20,800 bases of DNA from JBPCOB01 sp051000715 (GCA_051000715.1 JBPCOB010000129.1:1-20800); one strand, 5' to 3'. Positions 1-9,432 are shown, counted from the stretch's first letter. Notes: generated from the sequence alone by a model not told the origin. Numbers and translations: made by a program.

Positions 1-975
1 CAGGGACCGACATGGATCTTGCTGGACACGTCCTACGCCGAACGGGACGGGGTGGTTGTCGTCGAGCTCGCCGATTTCTCCGGCCTGCGCCGGCTGCCCG
101 GCGGGCGGCCGGCGCCGCGGACCGCGAGCAGCTACGGCACCGGGGAGGTGATCGCCGCCGCGCTGGACGCCGGCTGCCGGAGGATCGTCCTTGGCATCGG
201 CGGCAGCGCCTGCACCGACGGCGGCGCCGGGATGGTGCAGGCCCTCGGCGCGCGGCTCGATCCCGTTCCGGCTGAGGCCGGCGGTGCCGCCCTACGCACG
301 GTCGCTGCGGTCGACCTGTCCGGGCTGAACCCGCGGCTGGCCGACGTCGAGGTGGTCATCGCCAGCGACGTAGACAATCGGCTGCTCGGGGCCCGGGGCG
401 CCGCCGCGGTGTACGGGCCGCAGAAAGGCGCCGGGCCGGCCGACGTGGCCGCACTCGAGGACGGGCTGACCCGCTGGGCGGCGGCCGTCGCCGCAACCAC
501 TGGCAGGGACCTCACCGGCACAGCCGGCGCCGGTGCCGCCGGCGGTGTCGGTTTCGGCGCGCTGGCGGTCCTTGGCGCCACCGTGCAGCCCGGCATCGAC
601 CTGCTCCTGGACCTGGCCGGCTTCGACGCCGCCCTGGTCGGGGCGGAACTGGTCATCACCGGCGAAGGCTCCCTTGACGAGCAGACCCTGATGGGCAAAG
701 CGCCGGTCGGGTTGGCGGCTCGGGCCACTGCGGCAGGTATCCCGGTCATCGCGGTATCCGGCCGTTGCCTGCTCACCGCCACCCAGGCGGCCGCCGCCGG
801 CTTCACCAGGGTGCATACCCTCAGTGAGATGCAGCCCGACCCGCACCGCTGCATGCGCGACGCCGGGCCGCTGCTGCAGCAACTCGGCACCCGCATCGCC
901 GCCCACTACCTCAACCCAGCCGGCGGCGTCGCCGTCGGCAGCGTCACCACCACCGCAGGAAAGGATTCGCAATGA
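1..975 (+). CDS. glxK: Glycerate kinase, 5'-truncated by window edge
   Basis: Phosphorylates glycerate with ATP, the last step by which glyoxylate carbon from allantoin enters central metabolism. The frame is open from base 1 and the visible part begins inside the protein; the family's N-terminal segment (roughly 80-100 residues) must lie upstream, so the internal ATG/CTG codons near 12-24 are not real starts. Family blocks seen: LRRLPGGRPAP, GIGGSACTDGGAGMVQALGA, the glycine-rich GAAGGVGFG, and LVITGEGSLDEQTLMGKAP near the C-terminus, all typical of the GlxK/GarK type-1 kinase family. The stop overlaps the next start (ATGA at 972-975), so it is co-translated with the allophanate-hydrolase-related gene and allB. 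Sits in the same locus as gcl and glxR, which make its substrate. Confidence 0.93.
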   Translation, partial: QGPTWILLDTSYAERDGVVVVELADFSGLRRLPGGRPAPRTASSYGTGEVIAAALDAGCRRIVLGIGGSACTDGGAGMVQALGARLDPVPAEAGGAALRTVAAVDLSGLNPRLADVEVVIASDVDNRLLGARGAAAVYGPQKGAGPADVAALEDGLTRWAAAVAATTGRDLTGTAGAGAAGGVGFGALAVLGATVQPGIDLLLDLAGFDAALVGAELVITGEGSLDEQTLMGKAPVGLAARATAAGIPVIAVSGRCLLTATQAAAAGFTRVHTLSEMQPDPHRCMRDAGPLLQQLGTRIAAHYLNPAGGVAVGSVTTTAGKDSQ

Positions 976-1412
976 CCAACGTTCCGCTTTTCGTCAACGG
1001 GGACGGCATGGCCGGCGGGTCGGTCCATCACACGATCGCCGCCTACCCCTTTCTCGGCGCTGCCCGCACCGCCCCGCGGTACCGGTTCTACTCCGTCCGG
1101 GACGCGTTCCCGGCACTTTGGCCGACCGAGGAGGGGGGCGTGGCGGTGGTCGGGGAGCTGTACGACGTCCCGCTGGAGGCGATCCGTGACGACTTCATGG
1201 CCGCTGAGCCACCCGAGCTGGAGCTCGGCGTCATCGAGATGGAGGGCGGCGCCGCGGCCCTTGCCGTGCTGCTCCGCGCCTCCGCGCACGTCGAGCGGAC
1301 CGGGCTGATCGAAATCTCCGCGGCTGCGGACTGGCGCGCGTACCGAGGCATCACGCCGAGCGGTGACGGGGCGGATGCGGCGGCGCAGGCCGGCGGCACG
1401 AACTTGCCGTGA
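972..1412 (+). CDS. Allophanate hydrolase-related protein (AtzF C-terminal / GGCT-like fold)
   Basis: A 146-residue protein resembling the stand-alone C-terminal domain of allophanate hydrolase, which has a gamma-glutamylcyclotransferase-like fold. Visible signatures are LFVNGDGMAGG near the N-terminus, FLGAARTAPRYRFYSV around residues 27-42, GELYDVPLE, and PPELELGVIEMEGG. The amidase half of allophanate hydrolase is absent. It overlaps glxK (ATGA) and allB (GTGA at 1409-1412), so it is firmly in the allantoin operon. In full allophanate hydrolases this domain acts in the last step of urea carboxylate breakdown; what the free domain does is not established here. Its place between glycerate kinase and allantoinase points to ureide or urea-group metabolism, but that is inference. 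Confidence 0.75.
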   Translation: MTNVPLFVNGDGMAGGSVHHTIAAYPFLGAARTAPRYRFYSVRDAFPALWPTEEGGVAVVGELYDVPLEAIRDDFMAAEPPELELGVIEMEGGAAALAVLLRASAHVERTGLIEISAAADWRAYRGITPSGDGADAAAQAGGTNLP

Positions 1413-2749
1413 CCGACTTCGATCTCGTCATCCGCGGCGCGCGGGTAATCAGTACCGACGGTGAGGCGCCCCGATGTGTTGGCATCCGCGACGGCCGGAT
1501 CACCGCGGTCGAACCGCTCCCCGCCCGCCTTCCCTCAGTGCGCACCGTGGACCTCGCCGACGATGAGGTGCTGCTGCCAGGTCTGGTCGACAGCCACGTC
1601 CACGTCAACGAGCCGGGCCGCACCGAGTGGGAAGGGTTCGCCAGCGCCACCCGGGCCGCCGCCGCCGGCGGGATCACGACCATCCTGGACATGCCGCTCA
1701 ACTGCCTGCCACCGACCGTCGACGTGACGTCGCTGCGGATAAAACAGCAAGCGGCGGCCGGCCAGTGCTTCATTGACGTGGGGTTCTGGGGCGGCGCGGT
1801 ACCCGGTAACAGCGGTGAGCTGAGGGAGCTACACGACGCCGGCGTGTTCGGCTTCAAATGCTTCCTCCTCGACTCCGGCGTGCCGGAGTTCCCGCCGTTG
1901 TCCCCCACCCAGCTAGCGGAGTACCTCGGCGAACTCGCCGGCTACGACGCGCTGATGATCGTGCACGCCGAGGACCCGGCGGTCATCGCCGCCGCCCCGG
2001 CGCCCGACGGACGCAGCTACCCGGCTTTCCTGCGCTCCCGGCCCCGACGCAGCGAAGACGTCGCCATCGGACACCTCATCGACGCCGCGGAGAGCACCGG
2101 CGGCCGGGTCCACCTGCTGCACCTTTCCAGCTGCGAGGCGGTCCCGGCGGTCCGCAGCGCCCGGCGCCGCGGGATCCGACTCAGCGTCGAAACCAGCCCC
2201 CACTACCTGAGCTTCGACGCGGAGAACATCGGTGACGGCGCCACCCAGTACAAATGCTGCCCGCCGATCCGGGAAGCCGACAACCGCGCCGCGCTGTGGC
2301 GGGCGCTCGCCGACGGTGACATCGACAGTGTGGTCTCCGACCACTCACCGTGCACCGCGGATCTGAAGCGGCAGGACACCGGCGACTTCGGCGCCGCCTG
2401 GGGCGGGATTGCCTCGCTACAGCTCAGCCTGCCCGCGGTGTGGACCCAAGCCCGCACCCGCGGCCACCCACTGTGCGACGTAGCGCGGTGGATGGCGCAG
2501 CGGCCGGCTGAGATCGCCGGCCTGCGCGCCAAAGGGCGCATCGCACCCGGCTACGACGCCGACTTCGCGGTATTCGCCCCCGAGGAGACGTTCGCAGTCG
2601 ACCCGACTCCGCTTCAGCACCGCAACCCGATCACCCCCTACGCCGGCCGGACGCTAACCGGCGTCGTCCGCAGCACCTGGCTGCGCGGGCAGCAGATCGC
2701 CGCTGGAGACCCGCCGCGCGGGCGGTTCCTCACCCGCGGCCGGCACTGA
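1409..2749 (+). CDS. allB: Allantoinase
   Basis: Hydrolyses allantoin to allantoate. The 446-residue protein has the cyclic amidohydrolase layout: GLVDSHVHVNEPGRTEWEGF (metal-binding HxH, about residue 65), GFKCFL with the lysine expected to be carboxylated and bridge the two metals, HAED (substrate/metal region), VHLLHLSS and ETSPHYL with metal-ligand histidines, and SDHSPC with the catalytic aspartate. FKCFL and SDHSPC favour allantoinase over dihydropyrimidinase or dihydroorotase. The start is GTG overlapping the previous stop (GTGA), indicating translational coupling. Length is normal and no lesion is visible. Its product feeds the allantoicase 53 bases downstream. Confidence 0.94.
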   Translation: MTDFDLVIRGARVISTDGEAPRCVGIRDGRITAVEPLPARLPSVRTVDLADDEVLLPGLVDSHVHVNEPGRTEWEGFASATRAAAAGGITTILDMPLNCLPPTVDVTSLRIKQQAAAGQCFIDVGFWGGAVPGNSGELRELHDAGVFGFKCFLLDSGVPEFPPLSPTQLAEYLGELAGYDALMIVHAEDPAVIAAAPAPDGRSYPAFLRSRPRRSEDVAIGHLIDAAESTGGRVHLLHLSSCEAVPAVRSARRRGIRLSVETSPHYLSFDAENIGDGATQYKCCPPIREADNRAALWRALADGDIDSVVSDHSPCTADLKRQDTGDFGAAWGGIASLQLSLPAVWTQARTRGHPLCDVARWMAQRPAEIAGLRAKGRIAPGYDADFAVFAPEETFAVDPTPLQHRNPITPYAGRTLTGVVRSTWLRGQQIAAGDPPRGRFLTRGRH

Positions 2750-2802
2750 GAACGGGGCCGGCCGGCCTCACACCAAAGGCGCAGACCAGAAAGGGACAGA
2801 CG

Positions 2803-4001
2803 ATGACAACCACACTCGACTCCGCCGAGGCGTCGTTCAGCTCCACCGAGGCGTCATTCGCCGCGCTACCCGACCTCGCCTCCCGCCGATTGGGCGGCAG
2901 CGTGGTGGCCGCCAACGACGAGTCCTTCGCCGAGCGGGAGAACCTCATCAAAGCGACGGAACCCACCTTCTCTGCTTACACCTTCGGTCATAAGGGCCAG
3001 GTGATGGACGGGTGGGAGAGCCGCCGCAGACGGGAACCCGGCCACGACTGGGCGATCGTCCGCCTCGGCATCCCCGGCCTGGTCCGGGGGGTCATCGTCG
3101 ACACCGCCTTCTTCACCGGCAACTACCCCCCCGAGGTGTCGGTGGAAGGTGCGGCGGTGGAGGGCTACCCGAACCCTGCGGAGCTGGCGGCTGCGCGGTG
3201 GCAGCCGCTGGTGTCGCGCAGCCCCGCCGTCGGGGACACCCGCAACAGCTACCCGGTGGCGGACGGCACGTGGGTCACCCATGTCCGGCTCTGCCAGTAC
3301 CCCGACGGCGGTGTCGCCCGGCTGCGGGTACACGGCGAGCCGGTGCCCGACCCTCGCTACCTGGCCGGCGGCGCGCTGGACCTCGCCGCGCTGGAGAACG
3401 CGGGCCGGATCAACGCCTGCAGCAACATGCACTACTCCTCCCCAACCAACCTCATCTCCCCCGGCCTGGCCCGCGTCATGGGCGAAGGGTGGGAAACCGC
3501 CCGGCGCCGCGACGACGGCAACGACTGGGTGCAGATCGAGCTCGCCGGACCCGGCCAACTTCGCCTCGTCGAGCTCGACACCAGCTGCTTCATCCACAAT
3601 GCGCCCGGCTGGGCCGTCGTCTCCGGCCGCCGCAGTGGCAGCCGGGACCGAGTCGAGCTGCTGCCCCGGCAGCGGCTGCAGCCCGACACCCGGCACCGTT
3701 TCCGCCTCGACACCGCGCCGGAGGTGAGCGAGGACGGGTCGAGATCTACCCCGACGGCGGGATGGCCCGCGTCCGGCTCTGGGGGGAGCTGTCCCCGGCC
3801 GGGCGAGAGGCGCTCGCCCTGCGCTGGTACGACACGCTGCCCACGGGCTACGCCCGCGACCTGCTCCTAGTCGAAGCCGGGATGTCCGCCGAAGCGGCGG
3901 ACGCCGCAGCCGCCGACCGGCCCGCCGGATCGGCGGATCGGCTGCCGCCGCAGCTCGCGGCACGACTCGGACTACCCGCCACGAGCAACCGGGAGCTGTA
4001 A
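2803..4001 (+). pseudogene. alc: Allantoicase with a single-base frameshift near 3735
   Basis: Allantoicase hydrolyses allantoate to ureidoglycolate plus urea. Starts at ATG 2803 behind AAAGGGA with a 6-base gap. The N-terminal repeat domain has PDLASRRLGGSVVAANDESF, FGHKGQVMDGWESRRRR, GHDWAIVRLG and TAFFTGNYPPEVSVEG; the second repeat has NMHYSSPTNL, MGEGWETARRRDDGNDW and LDTSCFIHNAPGW, both diagnostic. After EVSED at about 3735 the conserved tail RVEIYPDGGMARVRLWGEL continues in the third frame and stops at TAA 3999-4001. One missing base (gac[c]ggg) would restore a protein of about 399 residues. In the uncorrected frame the protein runs to 3870 with a nonsense tail. It is either a recent lesion or a sequence error; the rest of the gene is well conserved. 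Confidence 0.88.
2821..2862 (+). repeat. In-frame 21-bp imperfect tandem duplication in allantoicase N-terminus
   Basis: Two adjacent 21-base units (2821-2841 and 2842-2862) encode SAEASFS and STEASFA. They differ at only a few bases and keep the reading frame. They lie in the variable leader before the conserved PDLASRRLGG block, so they probably only lengthen the N-terminus. Confidence 0.6.
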
Positions 4002-4027
4002 GAACCGCCCAGCCATCGATTGTAGGT

Positions 4028-4054
4028 TTGCGCCTTCGACGCGCAACGATTTTT
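4028..4054 (+). terminator. Hairpin terminator after allantoicase
   Basis: TTGCGC (4028-4033), a 7-base loop, then GCGCAA (4041-4046), followed by CGA and a run of five T (4050-4054). It sits in the 63-base gap between the converging allantoicase and gcl genes. The T-run is only on the + strand side, so it would end the glxK-allB-alc transcript. Confidence 0.55.
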
Positions 4055-4064
4055 GGCGCTTGTC

Positions 4065-5842
<1,778 letters not shown>

Positions 5843-5911
5843 GAGACTCTCCTCGCTCTCAAAGCATTGTCAGTTCGGGACGTACGAAGCGGGCGCGCCG
5901 GTACGCCCGGG

Positions 5912-6796
5912 TCAGACAGCGGCGCGGCCGGAGAGCCGCTCCACCCCGCGCAGCAGCGCCGAGTGGTCTAGGTCCCCGTCGCCGGCGGCCCGCGCGGCGG
6001 TCATCAGCTGCGCGACGAGCGCACCGAGGGGGATGATTACGCCGGCTTCCCGGGCGGCGGAGGTGACGATGCCGAGATCCTTGTGGTGCAGGTCGACCCG
6101 GAATCCGGGGGTGAAGTCGCGAGCGAGCATGCTGGCCCCTTTACGGTCCAAGATGCGGTTGCCGGCGAGTCCACCGGCGAGGACCTGCAGTGCGGCCGCG
6201 GTGTCCACCCCATACGCCTCGAGGAACACAATCGCCTCGGCGACGAGCTCGATGGTGCCGGCGACGATGAGCTGATTCGCCGCTTTCACGGTCTGCCCCG
6301 AACCGGCGGGGCCGACATGAACGATCGTCGCGCCCACGGCCTCGAGCACCGACTTTGCAGCGGCGAAGTCGGCCGAACTGCCCCCGACCATGATGGAGAG
6401 GTTGGCTTCGATCGCTCCCGCCTCACCGCCGGACACCGGCGCGTCAAGGGCGCGGACGCCCTTGTCCGCGCAGGCGGCCGCGACCCGCACCGCCACATCC
6501 GGGCGGATGCTGGAGGCGTCGATGTAGAGCAACCCCTCTGCGGCGTGCGCGAGAATGCCGTCCTCGCCGAGCGCCACGTCCTCGACGTCGGGGGAGTCCG
6601 GGAGCATCGTGATCACCACGTCGGCGACCTGGACTGCTTCAGCCACGCTGCCCGCAGCGCGGCCGCCAGCCTCCACCAGCCGCTGCACCGCGGCTTCGTG
6701 CAGGTTGTAGCCGACCACGTCGAAACCGGCTTCGACCAGGTTCCGCGCCATTGGACTGCCCATGATTCCCAGACCGATGAAACCGATTGTCGTCAA
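5912..6796 (-). CDS. glxR: 2-hydroxy-3-oxopropionate (tartronate semialdehyde) reductase
   Basis: Reduces tartronate semialdehyde, the Gcl product, to D-glycerate with NAD(P)H. The 294-residue protein has the beta-hydroxyacid dehydrogenase plan: N-terminal nucleotide-binding GFIGLGIMGSPMARNL (residues 5-20), VITMLPDSPDVE, substrate-binding DAPVSGGEAGA, catalytic lysine in GSGQTVKAANQLI, and GFRVDLHHKDL in the helical C-terminal domain. The start codon is TTG (6794-6796) with AAGGGG about 8 bases upstream; no better in-frame ATG or GTG is apparent. First main gene of the glxR-gcl transcript, preceded by a candidate leader peptide. It could be confused with 3-hydroxyisobutyrate dehydrogenase, but the adjacent gcl settles the likely substrate. 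Confidence 0.9.
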   Translation of the reverse strand: MTTIGFIGLGIMGSPMARNLVEAGFDVVGYNLHEAAVQRLVEAGGRAAGSVAEAVQVADVVITMLPDSPDVEDVALGEDGILAHAAEGLLYIDASSIRPDVAVRVAAACADKGVRALDAPVSGGEAGAIEANLSIMVGGSSADFAAAKSVLEAVGATIVHVGPAGSGQTVKAANQLIVAGTIELVAEAIVFLEAYGVDTAAALQVLAGGLAGNRILDRKGASMLARDFTPGFRVDLHHKDLGIVTSAAREAGVIIPLGALVAQLMTAARAAGDGDLDHSALLRGVERLSGRAAV

Positions 6797-6839
6797 AGTC
6801 CTGCCCCTTCTTGGGTGTCGCCCGTCATCTGCAGCTTGA

Positions 6840-6938
6840 TTAGCGCACGACGGCGGCGCGGCGGGCCGGCACCGCCATCAGATCGGGCCGCCTGCAAGCC
6901 GGCTCTCGCATGGGCCGCCTGCAAGCCGGCTCTCGCAT
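6840..6938 (-). CDS. Candidate 32-residue leader peptide upstream of glxR
   Basis: On the - strand an ATG at 6936-6938 is preceded by GGAAGG with a 5-base gap and opens a 33-codon frame ending in TAA (6840-6842), 43 bases before the glxR TTG. The first 18 codons are two exact copies of MREPACRRP, then DLMAVPARRAAVVR. It lies downstream of the predicted glxR promoter and so would be translated first. The good ribosome site and the frame-preserving repeat support translation. Its role is unknown; a regulatory leader or a short arginine-rich protein are both possible. No homolog is recognised. Confidence 0.45.
   Translation of the reverse strand: MREPACRRPMREPACRRPDLMAVPARRAAVVR
6885..6938. repeat. 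Perfect 27-bp tandem duplication
   Basis: Units 6885-6911 and 6912-6938 are identical. Each holds the 8-base palindrome AGCCGGCT (6897-6904 and 6924-6931). The unit length is a multiple of three, so the overlapping leader ORF stays open. It lies inside the glxR leader. Confidence 0.9.
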
Positions 6939-6965
6939 CGTGACCTTCCGTGAAGCGAAAACCTG

Positions 6966-6985
6966 TTTCTATGTGCTGGAAGAAA
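6966..6985. promoter_or_regulatory. Operator-like inverted repeat at the glxR promoter
   Basis: TTTCT (6966-6970) and AGAAA (6981-6985) form an inverted repeat with a 10-base spacer. It overlaps the predicted -10 box and start site of the - strand promoter, where a repressor would act. IclR-type AllR repressors control glyoxylate/allantoin genes in other bacteria, but no regulator gene is present in this window and the match is short. Confidence 0.3.
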
Positions 6986-7012
6986 TCTATGATGGCAGCG
7001 TGCCGCCGTCAA
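6984..7012 (-). promoter_or_regulatory. Predicted promoter for glxR-gcl
   Basis: On the - strand, TTGACG (7007-7012), exactly 17 bases, then TAGATT (6984-6989). This fits a vegetative (HrdB/SigA-like) promoter. The start site would fall near 6977, leaving a leader of about 180 bases before glxR that contains the small ORF and the 27-bp repeat. Confidence 0.5.
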
Positions 7013-7172
7013 GCCCTGAGCGCAGCGCTAAGCCACGTGCGCGAACGACTCGCCGCTTAGGCACCACGGCCGACACGGCACAGCGGCGGAGCCCGGCGGC
7101 CGGCGACGGCGGGGCTGGAGCGGGGAAGGGACTGGTTCGGGGGCACGCCACCGAATCGGTATGCCGAACTGG

Positions 7173-7201
7173 TTGACATGCGGCGTGACGTGTCTTACTG
7201 T
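7173..7201 (+). promoter_or_regulatory. Predicted promoter for the permease-xdh operon
   Basis: TTGACA (7173-7178), 17 bases, then TACTGT (7196-7201). The -35 is perfect and the -10 keeps the TAnnnT pattern. The start site near 7208 gives a leader of about 245 bases before the permease. It is oriented away from the glxR promoter, making a divergent control region. Confidence 0.5.
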
Positions 7202-7205
7202 CTCA

Positions 7206-7226
7206 TGAAACGGGATATACATTTCA
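7206..7226. promoter_or_regulatory. Operator-like inverted repeat over the permease transcription start
   Basis: TGAAA (7206-7210) and TTTCA (7222-7226) are perfect inverted arms with an 11-base spacer, lying directly downstream of the -10 box and over the expected start site. The position suits repression. The regulator is not known. Confidence 0.35.
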
Positions 7227-7452
7227 CCTGGCGGAATTAGTATGAGCATTGAGCTGCCTGCCAAGCAGCGCGGCGGACGCCGAGCTTCGCGTCAAGAGCT
7301 ATCCGGACACCGCCGGGCACGACGCGTCGACCTTGATGTCACGATGCCCCCGTTGATAGGGATGATGTCGCCTCGGCTCTCGAGGGAGGCAAGCACTGCC
7401 CGCTTTCTTCTACGTCCTAAACCGCTCGGGCACTCGAACGAACAGGTGGAAG
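7227..7452 (+). other. Long leader of the permease transcript; no convincing gene
   Basis: About 225 bases before the permease ATG. An 86-codon frame starts at ATG 7242 (GGCGGA 6 bases upstream) and runs to 7502, past the permease start, but its product is arginine-rich, matches nothing I recognise and overlaps a well-supported gene. I saw no known riboswitch core. The length leaves room for leader-based control. Confidence 0.3.
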
Positions 7453-9432
7453 ATGACCACAGCGACCACGCCGTCCCGCCGCAAGATGAAGCATCCAGTT
7501 GATGAGGTGCTGGCGCCACAAAAGCTTGCCATCTATGGTTTGCAGCACGTCATGGCGTTCTACGCCGGCGCGGTCATCGTGCCAATCCTGCTCGCCGGCG
7601 CAATCGGGCTCACCCCAGCGCAACTGGTGCACCTCATCAATGCCGACTTGTTCACCTGCGGTATCGCCTCGATCCTTCAGTCGGCCGGCATCTGGAAGAT
7701 CGGCGTTCGGTTGCCCCTGCTGCAGGGCGTCACGTTCACCGCCGTCAGCCCGATGATCATCATCGGCCTGGACAACGGCAAGGGGACGAACGGCCTGGTA
7801 TACATCTACGGCGCGGTGATGGTGGCAGGCGTCTTCACGTTCATATTGGCGCCGTTCTTCAGCAAGTTGGTGCGCTTTTTCCCGCCGGTGGTCACCGGCA
7901 CGGTGATCACGATCATCGGGGTGACGCTGATTCCGGTCGCCGCGTTCGATGCCGGTGGCGGTCAGTTCGCGTTCTTCAACCCGAAGCTGGTTCCGGCAAA
8001 CCTGCACTTCGGCAGCGTGACTAACCTCTCCCTCGCGGCGTTCACCATTGTCGTGATCTTGGTGATCACTCGCTTCGCCCGCGGTTTTCTGAACACCGTG
8101 GCGGTGCTGGCGGGCCTGGTGATCGGCACAGCGGTAGCGACTCTGATCAGCGACGGCTCTGGCGGCAAAGTTGCCAGCTTCCCGCAGGTGAGCAAGTCCG
8201 CCTGGGTCGGCTTCACCGGGCCGTTCCACTTCGGTACGCCGAAGTTTGCGCTCGTGCCGATCTTGCTCATGATCGTCGTCATGCTGATCACCGCGGTGGA
8301 GACCACCGGTGACGTCTATGCCACCGGGCAGATCGTTGAGAAGCCGATCCGCAAGAGCGATATCGCCGCAGCGCTGCGTGCGGACGGGCTGGCGACGTTC
8401 ATCGGCGGGGTCATGAACTCTTTTCCCTACACCTGTTTCGCGGAGAACGTCGGCCTGGTGCGGCTTACTCGGGTGAGGAGCCGCTGGGTGGTCGCGACAG
8501 CCGGGCTGATCATGATCATCCTCGGGCTGATACCGAAGGCGGGTGCCGCGGTTCAGGGCATTCCGTCTTCGGTGCTCGGCGGCGCGGCACTGGTTATGTT
8601 CGGCACGGTCGCCGCGGTGGGCATACACACCCTGGGCCGGGTGAATTTCAACAATCACCGCAACGTGATCGTGGTCGCGGTCAGCGTGGCGATGGCGATG
8701 ATCCCGGTTGGTCTGCCGCAGGTGAACGGTACTTCCGCGATCCTTGTTGACCTCCCGTCGAACGCGCAGGCCTTCCTCAACTCCGGTATCACCATGGGTT
8801 CGGTCGCCGCAATTCTCCTCAACTTGCTGCTCAACCACTTCGGCGGTCGCGGCGATGAGGTGACCGTGGCCAGACGGCTGTCCGCAGACGACCTCAATCG
8901 AATACCGCGGGAACAGTTCGTGGCAGCCATCAGCCCGGCGTACCAAGGCGAGACCTCCATCGCGGGACAGGTCGCCGACGAGCGACCGTTCGACGACGCC
9001 TCAGCGATGCGCCGCGCATTGCAGGAGCGGCTGCTCGCGCTGCCACGCGAGGAGCAGGTGGCGCTGATGCGCAGCTACCCGTCGCTTGCCGGTGCCGAGC
9101 TGCAGTCCGGCGACTTGGGCGAGAACTCGGTGATCGACCAGGCTGCTGCGGGACTTACATTTCTATCTGAGGAGGACCAGACGGCATTTGACGAGGTGAA
9201 CGAGGCATACCAGCGGAGATTCGGCTTCCCGCTCATCGTGTCGGCGCGCGACTTGTCCGCCGAGCAGGTGCTGACCCAAGCCTGGAACCGGCTGGACAAT
9301 TCGCCCGCCCAGGAGCACGCCACCGCGTTACTGGAGATTGCAAAGATCGCCAACCACCGGCTCGCCGACCGCGTTGAGGACACCAATCCGCTGGGCGCGC
9401 GGCGGACCGCGAGCATGCAGCGGCTGCACTGA
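7453..9432 (+). CDS. NCS2 purine permease fused to a C-terminal OHCU decarboxylase-like domain
   Basis: Residues 1 to about 470 form an NCS2/NAT nucleobase permease with many hydrophobic helices. GLQHVMAFYAGAVIVPILLAG is helix 1, and the NAT signature is at 331-340 (ENVGLVRLTR: N332, G334, T339, R340), typical of xanthine/urate/uracil carriers. From about residue 476 to 659 a soluble domain matches 2-oxo-4-hydroxy-4-carboxy-5-ureidoimidazoline decarboxylase: DERPFDDASAMRRAL, YPSLAGAELQ, DQAAAGL, EAYQRRFGFPLIVSARDL, ATALLEIAKIANHRLADR. The catalytic His of HPxLAG is Tyr542, and the Glu of SxxEQ appears as Asp562, so this domain is probably inactive and may sense or scaffold. An intact free paralog lies at 15704. 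Start ATG follows AGGTGG closely. First gene of the xdh transcript. Confidence 0.9.
   Translation: MTTATTPSRRKMKHPVDEVLAPQKLAIYGLQHVMAFYAGAVIVPILLAGAIGLTPAQLVHLINADLFTCGIASILQSAGIWKIGVRLPLLQGVTFTAVSPMIIIGLDNGKGTNGLVYIYGAVMVAGVFTFILAPFFSKLVRFFPPVVTGTVITIIGVTLIPVAAFDAGGGQFAFFNPKLVPANLHFGSVTNLSLAAFTIVVILVITRFARGFLNTVAVLAGLVIGTAVATLISDGSGGKVASFPQVSKSAWVGFTGPFHFGTPKFALVPILLMIVVMLITAVETTGDVYATGQIVEKPIRKSDIAAALRADGLATFIGGVMNSFPYTCFAENVGLVRLTRVRSRWVVATAGLIMIILGLIPKAGAAVQGIPSSVLGGAALVMFGTVAAVGIHTLGRVNFNNHRNVIVVAVSVAMAMIPVGLPQVNGTSAILVDLPSNAQAFLNSGITMGSVAAILLNLLLNHFGGRGDEVTVARRLSADDLNRIPREQFVAAISPAYQGETSIAGQVADERPFDDASAMRRALQERLLALPREEQVALMRSYPSLAGAELQSGDLGENSVIDQAAAGLTFLSEEDQTAFDEVNEAYQRRFGFPLIVSARDLSAEQVLTQAWNRLDNSPAQEHATALLEIAKIANHRLADRVEDTNPLGARRTASMQRLH

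Noticed and set aside
292..972. Long - strand frames opposite the glycerate kinase
   Set aside because: Antisense shadows of a well-supported gene, as is usual in GC-rich DNA; no family motifs.
2756..2767. 12-bp GGCC-rich palindrome between allB and alc
   Set aside because: Simple alternating GGCC sequence, expected often in DNA this GC-rich.
2866..3963. 365-codon - strand frame over allantoicase
   Set aside because: Arg/Gly/Ala-rich antisense product; the + strand has clear allantoicase blocks.
6083..6943. 286-codon + strand frame over glxR
   Set aside because: Shadow of glxR; no recognisable domain.
7242..7502. 86-codon ORF in the permease leader
   Set aside because: Has a possible ribosome site but overlaps the permease start in another frame and has no recognisable sequence; kept only as a note in the leader entry.
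7417..8946. 509-codon - strand frame over the permease
   Set aside because: Composition (His/Asp/Arg-rich) is that of an antisense shadow; the permease helices and NAT motif on + are decisive.
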